Shown here in pieces: positions 26,695 to 36,317 of a DNA stretch of 56,167 nt. The position numbers and the translations under genes are program-made. Position 1 is the first letter of the stretch, and each line of letters opens with the position of its first letter. The DNA comes from Actinomadura sp. CNU-125 (GTDB lineage: Bacteria; Actinomycetota; Actinomycetes; Streptosporangiales; Streptosporangiaceae), in contig NZ_MKJY01000288.1 in NCBI RefSeq assembly GCF_001942465.1, positions 1 to 56,167 of the forward strand, read 5' to 3'. Below the pieces are notes generated by a model, which made no database searches, had not been told where the DNA came from, and saw only the letters and a program-made list of their open reading frames with translations.

Positions 26695-27564
26695 CCGGCG
26701 GTCAGGGCGTCGGCGCGACCCGGCGGTGGTGGTGGCCCAGCTGGCGAGCAGGTCGAGCTTGTCGCGGGAATCGCTGCCGGGCTCGGCGTCGTACGCGACG
26801 AGGGTGAGGTCGTCGGCGGGCAGGTCGAGGGACTCGTAGTCGAGGCGGAGCTCGCCGACGACCGGGTGGTGGAAGGGCTTGGTGCCGATGTGGTGCTGGC
26901 GGACGTCGTGGCGGGCCCAGCGGGCGCGGAAGTCGTCGCTGCGGGTGGACAGTTCGCCGACGAGTTCGGTGAGGTCCCGGTCGCAGGGGTCGCGGCCCGC
27001 CTCGGCCTGCAGGAGGGCGACGGTGTCGTCGGCGGCGCGGTCCCAGTCGCCCCAGAAGTCGCGGGAGCGGGGATCGAGGAAGATGAACCGGGCGTGGTTG
27101 GGCACGGCGCCGTTCGCCGCCTCGATCATCGGGGCGTACAGGGCGCGGCCGAGGGCGTTGGCGGCGAGGACGTCGCAGCGGCCGTTCATGATGACGGCGG
27201 GCGCGTCCGTCATGGAGTCCAGTATCCGCTGCACGGTGGGCCGCACCCGGCGCGGGGCGGAGCGGCGCCTGCGGCGCCGTCCGGGACCGGCGGTGCGGGC
27301 CAGGTCTTCGAGGTGCGTGCGTTCGGCGTCGTCGAGGCGGAGGGCGCGGGCGATCGCGTCCAGGACGCCTGCGGAGACACCGGACAGATCGCCGCGTTCC
27401 AGACGGGAGTAGTACTCCACGCTGACCCCGGCCAGTTGGGCGACCTCGGCGCGGCGCAGCCCGGGGACCCGCCGGGTGCCGTAGGAGGGCAGCCCGGCCT
27501 GCTGCGGGGTGATCTTGGCCCGGCGGGAGGTCAGGAACTCGCGGATCTGGCTGCGGTTGTCCAC
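26661..27564 (-). CDS. XRE-family (MmyB-like) transcriptional regulator
   Basis: About 300 residues. The N-terminal helix-turn-helix is the classic actinobacterial form: [38 protein letters not shown] and [19 protein letters not shown]. The C-terminal MmyB-like ligand domain has [40 protein letters not shown] and a final [11 protein letters not shown]. The family controls oxidoreductase genes and may sense fatty acids. The start is GTG. The literal frame runs on to 26464; a shift near 26725 would give the more natural end [16 protein letters not shown] at 26661. It is divergent from a zinc alcohol dehydrogenase, its likely target. Confidence 0.85.
26674..26705. terminator. Overlapping palindromes between convergent CPBP and XRE genes
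   Basis: GCCGGCCGATCGGCCGGC (26674-26691) is a perfect 18-bp palindrome, and CTGACC-GGC-GGTCAG (26691-26705) is an adjoining 6-bp inverted repeat. They lie where the two genes should end and could form back-to-back terminator hairpins. Confidence 0.45.
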
Positions 27565-27724
27565 CTTTCCCAGGTTAGGCGGCCTGCCGGGGGCCTGGGG
27601 TGCCCTGTCGGTACACCTCTCGGCAGTGCCTTCTGCGTTGCTCCGGAAGGGTGGTTTGGTGGGAGCTGCACATTTCGTCCGGCTCCCGTGGGTATCCGGG
27701 AGCTTCGTTGAAGGAGTCTTTTTC

Positions 27725-28765
27725 TTGCGTGTTCACGCTTACGCCGCGCCCGCCGCCGCCGAGCCGCTGGCTCCCACGGTCATCGAGCGGCGTGACGTCG
27801 GCCCCGGCGACGTGCTCATCCGGATCGAGTACGCCGGTATCTGCCACTCCGACATCCACACCGTCAACGGCGACTGGGGGAAGCAGCCCTTCCCGCTGGT
27901 CCCCGGGCACGAGATCGTCGGGATCGTCACCGAGGTCGGCGCCGACGTCACCCGGCACCGGGTGGGCGACCGCGTCGGGGTCGGCTGCATGGTCAACTCG
28001 TGCGGCGAGTGCGCCAACTGCCGCAACGGCGACGAGCAGTACTGCCTCGAAGGACAGGTGCCCACCTACGCGGGCGTCGACCGGGACGGCACGATCACCC
28101 AGGGCGGCTACAGCACGCACGTGGTGGTCGACGCCGGGTTCGTCCTGTCGGTGCCCGAGGGCATCGACCCGGCGGCCGCGACGCCGCTGCTGTGCGCCGG
28201 GATCACCACCTACTCGCCGCTGCGGCGCTGGGGCGCGGGCCCGGGCAAGAAGGTCGCCGTGGTCGGCCTCGGCGGGCTCGGGCACCTGGCCGTCAAGATC
28301 GCGCACGCGATGGGCGCCGAGGTGACCGTGCTGTCGCAGTCGCTGAAGAAGCGCGAGGACGGCCTGCGGCTCGGCGCCGACGACTACCACGCCACCGCCG
28401 ACCCCGGCACCTTCAAGGAACTCGCCGGACGGTTCGACCTGATCATCAACACGGTCAGCGCGGTCATCGACGTCGACGCCTACCTGCGCCTGCTCACGGT
28501 CGACGGCACCATGGTCAACGTCGGGGCGCCCGGCCAGAAGCTGAGCCTCAACGTGTTCTCCCTCATCAACTCCCGGCGCAACTACGCCGGATCGATGATC
28601 GGCGGCATCGCCGAGACGCAGGAGATGCTCGACTTCTGCGCCGGGCACGGCATCGGCTCCGACGTCGAGGTGATCGCGGCGGAGAAGATCAACGAAGCGT
28701 ACGAGCGGGTCCTGGCCTCGGACGTCCGCTACCGGTTCGTGATCGACGCCGCCACGTTCGGCTGA
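27725..28765 (+). CDS. Zinc-dependent alcohol dehydrogenase, cinnamyl-alcohol-dehydrogenase-like
   Basis: A 346-residue MDR-family enzyme. The catalytic zinc site is in [17 protein letters not shown] and [10 protein letters not shown]; the structural zinc ligands are the four Cys of [17 protein letters not shown]; the Rossmann motif is [37 protein letters not shown] is typical of the NADP-dependent CAD/YahK aldehyde reductases. The start is TTG, chosen because AAGGAG lies 8 nt upstream; the frame is open further 5' without a ribosome site. It is divergent from the XRE gene. The substrate is probably an aldehyde/alcohol pair. Confidence 0.92.
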   Translation: MRVHAYAAPAAAEPLAPTVIERRDVGPGDVLIRIEYAGICHSDIHTVNGDWGKQPFPLVPGHEIVGIVTEVGADVTRHRVGDRVGVGCMVNSCGECANCRNGDEQYCLEGQVPTYAGVDRDGTITQGGYSTHVVVDAGFVLSVPEGIDPAAATPLLCAGITTYSPLRRWGAGPGKKVAVVGLGGLGHLAVKIAHAMGAEVTVLSQSLKKREDGLRLGADDYHATADPGTFKELAGRFDLIINTVSAVIDVDAYLRLLTVDGTMVNVGAPGQKLSLNVFSLINSRRNYAGSMIGGIAETQEMLDFCAGHGIGSDVEVIAAEKINEAYERVLASDVRYRFVIDAATFG

Positions 28766-28775
28766 CCCCGGCGGG

Positions 28776-30102
28776 TCACGGCGGGGAGGCCAGGTGGCGC
28801 GGATTCGCGACCGTGAGCTTGTCGACGACGGACGCGCGGACCGCCGCGACCACCTCGTCCGTCCGGTCGTCGAAGCGGCCGGCGCGGATGCCGAGGGCCA
28901 GTTCGGCGTCGTCCGCGCAGCCCAGGGACGCGAGCCGGGCGGCGTGCGCGGACCGGTGGGCGTCGCCGAGGAGGAGTTCGCGGCGGGCGATGCGCAGCGC
29001 GGACGCGGCGACGCGCGAGTGGAAGGCGCAGCCGGTCGTCGGTGTGCTCGGCCTCCAGGACGAACCGCTCGACGGCTTCGAGCAGGGCCGGGGCGGACGG
29101 ACGGTCGTGCGGCGGCGCGCCCGCGTCGCCGCCCGTCCCGCCCGTCCCGTCCACCGCGTCCAGCGCGTCCAGCGGGTCGGGGACGGTGGCCGGTTCGGTC
29201 AGGCCCAGGGCGAGGAGCATGTCGTGTTCCTGCTCGCAGACCTTGCGGCCCAGGACGGCGTACTCGATCGACGGGTCGGCGCCGGACAGGTACCGCTCGG
29301 CCTGGTGGCGGCACAGGATCGCCCAGCGGAGGGTGCCGTAGACCTCCCACCAGTGCAGGACGTCCGGGGCGGGCGGGGTGCCGCCCGCGTCGGCGTACCC
29401 GGCGAGGAGGTCCGCGCGGGGGCCGAAGCCGCCGACGGGGTGCGGGGAGCCGAACCGCCACGCCTTCACGCACAGCCAGCCGAGGTCCTCGGCGGGGTCG
29501 CCGAGGTGCGACAGCTCCCAGTCGAGGACGCCCGTCACCTTCGGCCCGTCGATCATCAGGTTGCCGTTGCGGAAGTCGCCGTGCACGACCGTCCGCCCGG
29601 TCGGGGACGGGCGGTGCTCGCGCAGCCAGCGGAAGGCGAGCTCGACGGCGGGGCGCGGCTCCTCGAACGCGTCGTAGTACTCGGCGAGGGCGTCGAGGGG
29701 ATCGGCGTCGGGCAGGCCGGGGACCGGCGCCATCGTGTGCAGGCGCGCGAGGATCGCGCCGAGCTCGCGGGCGAGGCCGGGGCGCGGGGTGCGCAGCAGC
29801 CGCCGGGGGATGGTCTCGCCCGCCAGCCGCTCCATGATCAGGTACGGGGCGCCGTCGAGGTCGTCGCCGTTCCCGACGAGCGTGGGGACGGGGACCCCGG
29901 AGTCGGCGGCCGACGACAGCAGCGCGGCCTCGCGGGCCATCGCCTCGGGATCGGGGGCGGCGGGCGGGTCGCGGCGCAGGATGAGGGGGCGGCCGTCGGC
30001 GGTGAACGCCCAGGTCTCGCGGCTGGCGCCGCCGGAGAGCCGGTGCAGGTCGGCGATCTCCGCGCCGAGGCGGGCGGCGAGCGCGTCGCCGGGGCCGCTC
30101 AT
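28776..30102 (-). CDS. Phosphotransferase (APH fold) fused to DUF6285
   Basis: About 440 residues. The N-terminal kinase-like domain reads LSGGASRETWAFTADGRPLI, YLIMERLAGETIPRRLL, the catalytic loop TVVHGDFRNGNLMIDG and the metal Asp in VTGVLDWELSHLGDPAEDLG. The C-terminal DUF6285-like helical domain (LLEAVERFVLEAEHTDDRL, then HSRVAASALRIARREL and AELALGIRAGRFDDR) is reached only after a frame shift near 29035; the stop then falls at 28776. Relatives (ACAD10/11-like) phosphorylate hydroxyacyl compounds before acyl-CoA dehydrogenase action. Its start overlaps the NTF2 gene stop (ATGA). Confidence 0.85.
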
Positions 30103-30533
30103 GTGCGCTCGTCGTGCGCGCGTCCGTGCGCGCGTCCGTGCGCTCGCCCGTCGCGCGCGGCGCGCTGCGCGGCGGCCAGGGCGTGGAGCGGGTCGCTGCC
30201 CCGGCTGTCGGCGTACTCCTCCAGCCGGACGATCCGGCCGTCCCGCACGGTGACGAACAGGCACGCGTGGAGTTCGAAGGGCGTCCCGTCCGGGAGGGCG
30301 CCGCGCAGGACGTGCCGCTGCGCGTAGCCGTCGGGCAGGGCGTCGCGGCGGACGACGTCGTACCGCATGTCGCGCAGGTTGCGCGACAGCCAGCGGAGCG
30401 TGCGCAGGTTGGCGTCGACGGACTGCTCGCCGTCGTCGTTGTGCCAGATCGTCGCGTCGGGGGCGTAGAGGGCGCGGAGGGCGTCGGTGTCGCCCGAGGT
30501 GATGGCGGTGAGGAAGCGGTCCGCGAGGTCCAA
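30099..30533 (-). CDS. NTF2/SnoaL-like protein
   Basis: A 144-residue cone-shaped alpha+beta-barrel protein: DLADRFLTAITSGDTDALRA, LYAPDATIWHNDDGEQSV and VTVRDGRIVRLEEYADSRG. Members act as isomerases, dehydratases or cyclases in catabolic clusters. The C-terminus is a repeated RAHGRAHGRAHDERT coded by a GC-rich tandem repeat, probably unstructured. It lies between TetR (10 bp) and the phosphotransferase gene (4-bp overlap) in one operon. Confidence 0.85.
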   Translation of the reverse strand: MDLADRFLTAITSGDTDALRALYAPDATIWHNDDGEQSVDANLRTLRWLSRNLRDMRYDVVRRDALPDGYAQRHVLRGALPDGTPFELHACLFVTVRDGRIVRLEEYADSRGSDPLHALAAAQRAARDGRAHGRAHGRAHDERT

Positions 30534-30543
30534 GGGAAGGCTC

Positions 30544-31179
30544 CTAGGGGTCGAGGCCGAGGGCGCGGATGGAGAGGGTGTCGAGGGTGTCGAGGAGGCG
30601 GTCGTTGGGGCCCTCGCCCTGGACGATCCACAGGTAGAGGGAGTGGTCGACCATGGCGGCGAGGGCGCGGGAGGCCATCTCGGGGTCGAGTTCGGCGGGT
30701 GCGAGCCCGGCGGCCTGCCAGCGGCGGATGGCCTTGGCGGAGCGGGCGACGGCGGACGCGCGGTGCTTGCGGCGCATCTCCTGGAATTCGAGGTTGAACG
30801 TCGAGACCTGCTCGATGATGGCCATCATCTTCGCGTTGCGCTGGTACGCCTCGTAGTAGGCGCGGTTGGCGCGGCGGACGCGCGCGGCGGGGGAGGGGCC
30901 TTCGAGCGGGAGGTCGTTCTGCGTCATGTCGGCGAACAGCCGGTCGGCGACCTCCAGGAACACGGCTTCCTTCGAGGGGAAGTAGGTGTAGAAGGAGCCG
31001 TAGGCGACGCGGGCGTGCCGGGTGATGTGCGCGACGCGGGTGTCGAGGAAGCCGCGCTCCTCGAACACGCCGCGGGCGGCGGTGACGAGGCGTTCGCGCG
31101 TGCGGGCACCGCGTTCGGTGAGCGGCCCGGCGCCGCCGTTCGTCTCGCCCGCCGTGTCGCCCGCCGTGTCCCTCGCCAT
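30544..31179 (-). CDS. TetR-family regulator of the acyl-CoA catabolic cluster
   Basis: A 211-residue TetR regulator. The helix-turn-helix reads TRERLVTAARGVFEERGFLD, TRVAHITRHARVAYGSFYTY and FPSKEAVFLEVADRLF; the ligand domain has YYEAYQRNAKMMAIIEQVST and DHSLYLWIVQGEGPND, the KstR2/FadR-like type found near acyl-CoA genes. It heads the minus-strand operon (TetR, NTF2, phosphotransferase), divergent from the acyl-CoA ligase operon, with an inverted repeat between them. It probably senses a pathway CoA-ester and represses both operons (inference). Confidence 0.9.
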   Translation of the reverse strand: MARDTAGDTAGETNGGAGPLTERGARTRERLVTAARGVFEERGFLDTRVAHITRHARVAYGSFYTYFPSKEAVFLEVADRLFADMTQNDLPLEGPSPAARVRRANRAYYEAYQRNAKMMAIIEQVSTFNLEFQEMRRKHRASAVARSAKAIRRWQAAGLAPAELDPEMASRALAAMVDHSLYLWIVQGEGPNDRLLDTLDTLSIRALGLDP

Positions 31180-31216
31180 GTCCGTCTTCCCGTCCCTCTT
31201 CTCGTCGCCCCGCCTC

Positions 31217-31283
31217 TTGACAGCCGCATGGTCTCAGGTTCAGGATCCGAGCATCGAACGAAGATGACATGACTGTCAAGTCA
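31217..31283 (+). promoter_or_regulatory. Promoter and TetR operator of the acyl-CoA catabolic operon
   Basis: TTGACA (31217-31222) and CAGGAT (31241-31246), 18 nt apart, form a plausible promoter towards the acyl-CoA ligase gene. Downstream, TGACT-GTCA-AGTCA (31270-31283) is a perfect 5-bp inverted repeat placed where a bound repressor would block transcription. The site is AT-richer than its surroundings. Confidence 0.55.
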
Positions 31284-31300
31284 AGTTTTGGGAGGCCGCC

Positions 31301-32889
31301 ATGGTCGCTGTCGCGCCGGGGTGCCCATGCTGATCAGCGATATCGTCGAGTACGCGGCGCGCAAGCGCCCCGACCGGATCGCGCTCCGCTTCGCGGACGA
31401 GACGGTCACGTTCGCCGCGCTGCGCGACCGCGTCCGGCGGACGGCCAACGCGCTGCGGGCCGTCGCGGAGCCGGGCGACCGGGTCGCCGTCCTGGCGGGG
31501 AACCGGCCGGAGTACGTCGAGCTGTACTACGCCGTCCCGGCGGCCGGCCTGGCGCTCACGTTCCTCAACCACCGGCTGCACCCGGACGAGATCGCCGCGC
31601 TCGTCGCCCACGCCGAGGCGTCCGTGCTGATCGTGAGCGGCGAGTACGCGGAGGCGATGGCCGGGCTGCGGGACGCGATGCCGTCGGTGCGGCTCGTCGT
31701 CGGCCTCGACGGCGACGCCGACGCCGACCGGGCGTACGCCGATCTCGTCGCGGCCGCGCCCGCCACCGAGCCGCCGCGCCCCGACGAGGACTCCGTGGGC
31801 TGGCTCGTCTACACCAGCGGCACCACCGGACGTCCGAAGGGCGTGATGCTCACGCACCGGAACCTGGTCGCGGGCGTCGCCGGTTCGGCGGCGAGCTGGG
31901 AGATCCCGGACGGGTCGGTGTTCCTGTTCTGCTTCCCGCTGTGCCACGTCGGCGGCTACGCGGTGCTGGTCAACCACCTGCGGGCCTGCACGGTCGGGCT
32001 CGTCCGGTCCTACGACAACGAGACGTTCCTGCGGCTGGTCGCCGAGTGGAAGGTGACGCAGACGGGCCTCGCCCCGACGATGATCGCGTTCCTGCTGAGC
32101 CATCCCGGCATCGAGGAGCACGACCTGGGCACGCTGGAGGCGATCGGGTACGGCGCGTCCGCGATCCCGGCCGAGGTGCTGCGGCGCGGCATGGACGTCC
32201 TGGGCTGCGACTTCTACCAGGGGTTCGGGATGAGCGAGACCGGCGGCAACATCCTGTACTTCGGCACCGCCGAGCACCGCCGCGCCGCCGCCGGGGAGAC
32301 GCACCTGCTGGCCGCCGCCGGGCGCACGATGGACACCGCCGACGTCCGCATCGTCGACGACGCGTTCGACGACGTCCCCGACGGGGAGCCCGGCGAGATG
32401 ATCGTCCGCTGCGACCAGGTGATGGCGGGCTACTGGCGGGAACCGGAGCTGACCGCCGAGACGTTCCGGGACGGCTGGTTCCGCACCGGCGACGTCGTCC
32501 GCCGCGACCCGGACGGCATGGTCTACATCGTCGACCGGATCAAGGACATGATCGTCACGGGCGGGGAGAACGTCGCGTCCCGCGAGGTCGAGGAGGTGCT
32601 GTACCGGCATCCCGCGATCGCGGACGCCGCCGTGTTCGGCGTCCCGGACGACCGCTGGGGCGAGGCCGTCGCGGCCGCCGTCGTCGTCCGGCCCGAGCGG
32701 GCCGGGACGCTCGCCGCCGACGACGTGATCGCGTTCGTCCGCGAGCATCTCGGCGGCTACAAGGTCCCGCGGAAGGTCGAGTTCGTTCCCGAGCTTCCGC
32801 GCAACGTCGCGGGCAAGGTCCTCAAGAAGGACCTGCGCGCCCGCCACCACGAGGTCACCGAGATCCACAAGGTCCAGGAGGTGTCATGA
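31301..32889 (+). CDS. AMP-dependent acyl-CoA synthetase/ligase
   Basis: About 529 residues. An ANL-superfamily ligase that activates a carboxylic acid to its CoA ester. Motifs: YTSGTTGRPKGVMLTHRNL (P-loop), YQGFGMSETGGNILY, GWFRTGDVVRRDPDGMVYIV, DRIKDMIVTGGENVASREVE and the catalytic Lys in ELPRNVAGKVLKKDL. The best ribosome site (GGGAGG) precedes ATG 31301, which reads MVAVAPG and then goes out of frame; one missing G in the run near 31320 would continue it as VPMLISD. As written, the usable start is ATG 31327 (520 aa). It is the first gene of a five-gene coupled operon. Confidence 0.92.
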
Positions 32890-33458
32890 ACCGCGAATTC
32901 GAGCTCGGCGGAATCAACCATCTGGCGCTGGTGTGCTCCGACATGCAGCGCACCATCGACTTCTACTCCGGCGTGCTCGGCATGCCGCTGATCAAGACGC
33001 TCGACCTGCCGGGCGGCATGGGCCAGCACTTCTTCTTCGACTGCGGCGGCGGCGACTGCGTCGCGTTCTTCTGGTTCCCGGACGCGCCCGACGCCGTCCC
33101 CGGGATCTCCGCGCCGAAGACCCGTCCCGAACAGGGCGAGCTGCTCAGCGCCATCGGGTCGATGAACCACGTCGCGTTCCACGTGCCCGTCGAGAAGTTC
33201 GACGAGTACCGGACGCGGCTCAAGGAGAAGGGCGTCAAGGTCAGCCCGGTGCTGAACCACGACGACAGCGAGTTCGGCGTCGCCCCGAAGATGCAGGAGG
33301 GCGTGTTCGTCCGCTCGTTCTACTTCCAGGACCCGGACGGCATCCTGCTGGAGTTCGCGTGCTGGACGCGGGCCTTCACCGACGCCGACGTCTCCCACAC
33401 CCCGAAGACGGCCGCCGACCGGCGGCCAGCGAAGGAGAGCAATGCCGCGCCTGCGTGA
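32886..33458 (+). CDS. VOC-superfamily (glyoxalase/dioxygenase) protein
   Basis: A 190-residue vicinal-oxygen-chelate protein. The first module reads LGGINHLALVCSDMQRTIDF, YSGVLGMPLIKTLDLPG; the second has SMNHVAFHVPVEKFDEYRTR and FYFQDPDGILLEFACW. The two His and a Glu (INHLAL, MNHVAF, LLEFA) could bind a metal, as in extradiol dioxygenases, epimerases or glyoxalases. Its ATG overlaps the ligase stop by 4 bp with GGAGG in front, so it is coupled. The reaction in this pathway is not known. Confidence 0.9.
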   Translation: MNREFELGGINHLALVCSDMQRTIDFYSGVLGMPLIKTLDLPGGMGQHFFFDCGGGDCVAFFWFPDAPDAVPGISAPKTRPEQGELLSAIGSMNHVAFHVPVEKFDEYRTRLKEKGVKVSPVLNHDDSEFGVAPKMQEGVFVRSFYFQDPDGILLEFACWTRAFTDADVSHTPKTAADRRPAKESNAAPA

Positions 33459-34083
33459 GGTCCCCCGAGCCGAAGTAACGGACGAACGGATCCTGTTCTT
33501 CTACGACCGGCTGTTCGCGCCCGACCGCGACCCGGCCGTCGACCACGGCACCGCCACCGGCACGCCCGGCGACTGGTGGACCGTCTTCGCGCAGGACCCG
33601 GCCGTGTTCCGGCACGCCGTCCGGGGCTTCGCGCTCTACCGCAACGCCTCCCTCGACCCGGCGCTGCGCGAGCTCGGCCAGTGCCGGGCCGGGTGGGCGC
33701 GCGGCAGCCAGTTCGTCTTCTCGCAGCACTGCAAGCAGATGCGGGCGCTGAAGATGCCCGAGGAGAAGATCGAGGCGATCCCGCACTGGCAGACCGCCGA
33801 CTGCTACACCCCGCTCGAACGGGCGCTGCTCGCCTACACCGACGGGCTCGTCCTGGACGGCGGGCGCGTGCCCGACGCCGTGTTCGACGTCCTGCGGGAG
33901 CACCTGTCCGACCAGGAGATCCTCCAGTTCACCTACATCACCTGCATGTACGACATGCACGCGGTGATGTCGAAGGCGCTGCGGGTCGAGTACGACGACC
34001 GCGAGGAGGCGATCGTCGAGGTGGCCGCGCCGGAGGGCTACGGCGACCGCGACATCTCCGACGACCTCGCAGGAGGCAGCTGA
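33442..34083 (+). CDS. Carboxymuconolactone decarboxylase (CMD/AhpD-like) family protein
   Basis: A 213-residue all-helical CMD-type protein: ALYRNASLDPALRELGQCRA, SQFVFSQHCKQMRALKMPEE and KIEAIPHWQTADCYTPLERA. The usual AhpD CxxC is not present; only HC at the FSQHCKQM position remains, so peroxidase activity is unlikely and a decarboxylase or lyase role is more plausible (inference). The start overlaps the end of the VOC gene by 17 bp and has AAGGAGAG in front. Coupled in the same operon. Confidence 0.88.
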   Translation: MPRLREVPRAEVTDERILFFYDRLFAPDRDPAVDHGTATGTPGDWWTVFAQDPAVFRHAVRGFALYRNASLDPALRELGQCRAGWARGSQFVFSQHCKQMRALKMPEEKIEAIPHWQTADCYTPLERALLAYTDGLVLDGGRVPDAVFDVLREHLSDQEILQFTYITCMYDMHAVMSKALRVEYDDREEAIVEVAAPEGYGDRDISDDLAGGS

Positions 34084-35261
34084 TGCTGTTCCCCGTTCCC
34101 GACCGCGTCCGGGACGTCCGCGACGCCGTCCACGCGTTCATGACCGAGCGGGTCGAACCGGCCGAGGACGTCCTCAACGCGGGCGGCGACGCGGCCCGCG
34201 AGGCGATCGCGCGGCTCCAGCGGGAGGCCAAGGACGCCGGGCTGTGGGCGCTCGGGCACCCGACGGAGCTGGGCGGCGGCGGCCTGCCGTTCCTCGACTA
34301 CGTCTACGTCAACGAGGTGCAGGGCCGCAGCGAGTGGGGGCAGGTCGCCCTCGGCACGTTCACGCTGCAGGACTCGCTGATGCTGCACAAGTACGCGAGC
34401 CCCCGCTTCCGCGACGAGTACCTGAAGCCGATGGTGGACGGCGAACTGTCGCCGAGCTTCGCGATGACCGAACCGTCCGTCGCGGGCTCCGACCCGACCG
34501 GCATGGAGACGACCGGCGAACTCGACGGCGACCACTGGGTCATTCGGGGCCGCAAGTGGTTCACGACGAACGCCGCCGCGGCCGCGTACACGACCGTCAT
34601 GTGCCGCACCGAACCGGACGCGGAGTCGCCGCACAAGGCGTTCAGCATGATCATCGTGCCGACGGACACCCCCGGGTACCGGATCGTCCGGGACACGCCC
34701 GTCCTCGGGATGGGCGGCGGCACCGGGCACGGCGGGCACTACGAGGTCGCCTACGACGACGTCCGCGTCCCCGCCGACAACCTGCTCGGCCCGCGCGGGC
34801 ACGGGTTCGTCATCGCGCAGGACCGGCTCGGCCCCGGCCGGATCTTCCACTGCATGCGCTGGCTCGGCCAGGCGCAGCGCGCGTTCGAGCTGATGTGCGC
34901 CCGGCTGGACTCGCGCGTCGCGTTCGGCGAGCCGCTCGCCGCCAAGCAGCTCATGCAGCAGCACGTGTTCGACTCCTACACCGAGATCCAGGCCGCCCGG
35001 ATGCTCACGCTCCAGGCCGCCGAGCAGATCGACGCGGGCAGCCAGGCGCGCGTCGAGATCGGCGCGATCAAGGTCGTCGGGGCGAAGATGGTCCACAACG
35101 TCATCGACCGCGCCATCCAGGTGCACGGCGCCGCGGGCCTCACCGACGACTTCCCGCTGTCGCGCATGTACCGGCACGCCCGCGAGGCGCGCATCTACGA
35201 CGGCCCGGACGAGGTCCACGTGCAGAGCACCGCCCGCCGCATCCTCAAGGCGATGCGTTGA
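34083..35261 (+). CDS. Acyl-CoA dehydrogenase
   Basis: A 392-residue FAD-dependent acyl-CoA dehydrogenase. Motifs: LGTFTLQDSLMLHKYASPRF, FAMTEPSVAGSDPTGMETTG (FAD/substrate loop), WVIRGRKWFTTNAAAAAYTT, VHGAAGLTDDFPLSRMYRHA and the C-terminal RIYDGPDEVHVQSTARRIL. It resembles the ACAD10/11 subgroup that works with APH-like kinases, which matches the phosphotransferase in the divergent operon. The start shares one base with the preceding stop (TGATG). Confidence 0.95.
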   Translation: MLFPVPDRVRDVRDAVHAFMTERVEPAEDVLNAGGDAAREAIARLQREAKDAGLWALGHPTELGGGGLPFLDYVYVNEVQGRSEWGQVALGTFTLQDSLMLHKYASPRFRDEYLKPMVDGELSPSFAMTEPSVAGSDPTGMETTGELDGDHWVIRGRKWFTTNAAAAAYTTVMCRTEPDAESPHKAFSMIIVPTDTPGYRIVRDTPVLGMGGGTGHGGHYEVAYDDVRVPADNLLGPRGHGFVIAQDRLGPGRIFHCMRWLGQAQRAFELMCARLDSRVAFGEPLAAKQLMQQHVFDSYTEIQAARMLTLQAAEQIDAGSQARVEIGAIKVVGAKMVHNVIDRAIQVHGAAGLTDDFPLSRMYRHAREARIYDGPDEVHVQSTARRILKAMR

Positions 35262-36300
35262 GGCGCCGGACGCTGCTGTCCGGCGTCCTCGCCACCGGGT
35301 TCGCCGCCGTCGGCGCCGTCGGAACCGGCGGCCCCGCCGCCGCCAAGCCCCGCAGGAAGGGCAGGAAAATGAAGATCACCAAGCTGGCCGGGGGCCTGCT
35401 GTTCCCCGAGGGCCCGGTCGCGCTGCCGGACGGCGACGTCCTCGTCTGCGAGATCCACCGCGGCACCCTCACGCGCGTCCGTCCGGACGGGACGACGTCG
35501 GTCGCGCAGAGGTCGGCGGCGGCCCGAACGGCGCCGCGCTCGGCCCGGACGGCCGCGTCTACGTCGCGAACTGCGGCGGGCTGCGCCGCTTCGAGGTCGG
35601 CGGGTTCGTGTTCGCCGGGGGCATCCCCGACGACTACGAGACCGGCAGCATCCAGGCCGTCGACCTCGCCACCGGCGCCGTCGAGACCCTCTACACCGAG
35701 GCGGACGGGGCGCCGCTGCGCGGCCCGAACGACCTGGTCGTCGACGCGCACGGCGGGATCTACTTCACCGACTACGGCAAGAGCGACGGCGTCACCGGCG
35801 ACAAGGGCAAGCTGTACTACGCGAAGGCGGACGGCTCGTCGATCACGATGATCGCCGCCGGGATGGAAGGCCCGAACGGCATCGGCCTGTCGCCCGAGGG
35901 CGACCGGCTGTACGTCAGCGAGACCTACACCGCGCGCGTGTGGTGGTGGGACGTCACCGGGCCGGGGGAGATCGAGGGCGGACGGTCGCTCGGCGGCTCG
36001 GGCGGCGGCAACTTCCTCTACACCGCCCCCGACTACACGAACTTCGACTCGCTCGGCGTGGACGCGCACGGCAACGTCTGCGTCGCGTCCATGATCCACG
36101 CGGGGATCTCGGTGGTGAGCCCGCACGGACGGCTCGTCGACTTCGTGGACATCGACGTCGACGACGACCCCGGCATCACGAACATCTGCTGGGGCGGCGA
36201 CGACATGCGCACCGCGTACGTCACGGCGTCCAGCACCGGGCAGCTCCTCAAGATCGAGGACTGGCCGCGCCCGGGACTGAAGCTCAACCACTCCGGCTGA
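35258..36300 (+). CDS. Tat-exported SMP-30/gluconolactonase-like protein
   Basis: About 346 residues. A six-bladed beta-propeller lactonase. The likely start is the TTG at 35258 that overlaps the dehydrogenase stop (TTGA); it gives a Tat-type signal peptide RRRTLLSGVLATGFAAVG ending near GGPAAA. Propeller motifs: KLAGGLLFPEGPVALPDGDV, GGGPNGAALGPDGRVYVANC, GPNDLVVDAHGGIYFTDYG, GMEGPNGIGLSPEGDRLYVS and NFDSLGVDAHGNVCVASM. One indel near 35510 shifts the frame. Export of the last enzyme suggests that a lactone substrate is opened outside the cell before uptake (inference). Confidence 0.88.
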
Positions 36301-36317
36301 CGACCGCCCGTTCCGTT

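Noticed and set aside
27575..31279. A 1234-residue minus-strand open frame
   Set aside because: It runs antisense to the alcohol dehydrogenase gene and out of frame with the phosphotransferase, NTF2 and TetR genes. It is Arg/Pro/His-rich without motifs and is open only because stop codons are rare at this GC content.
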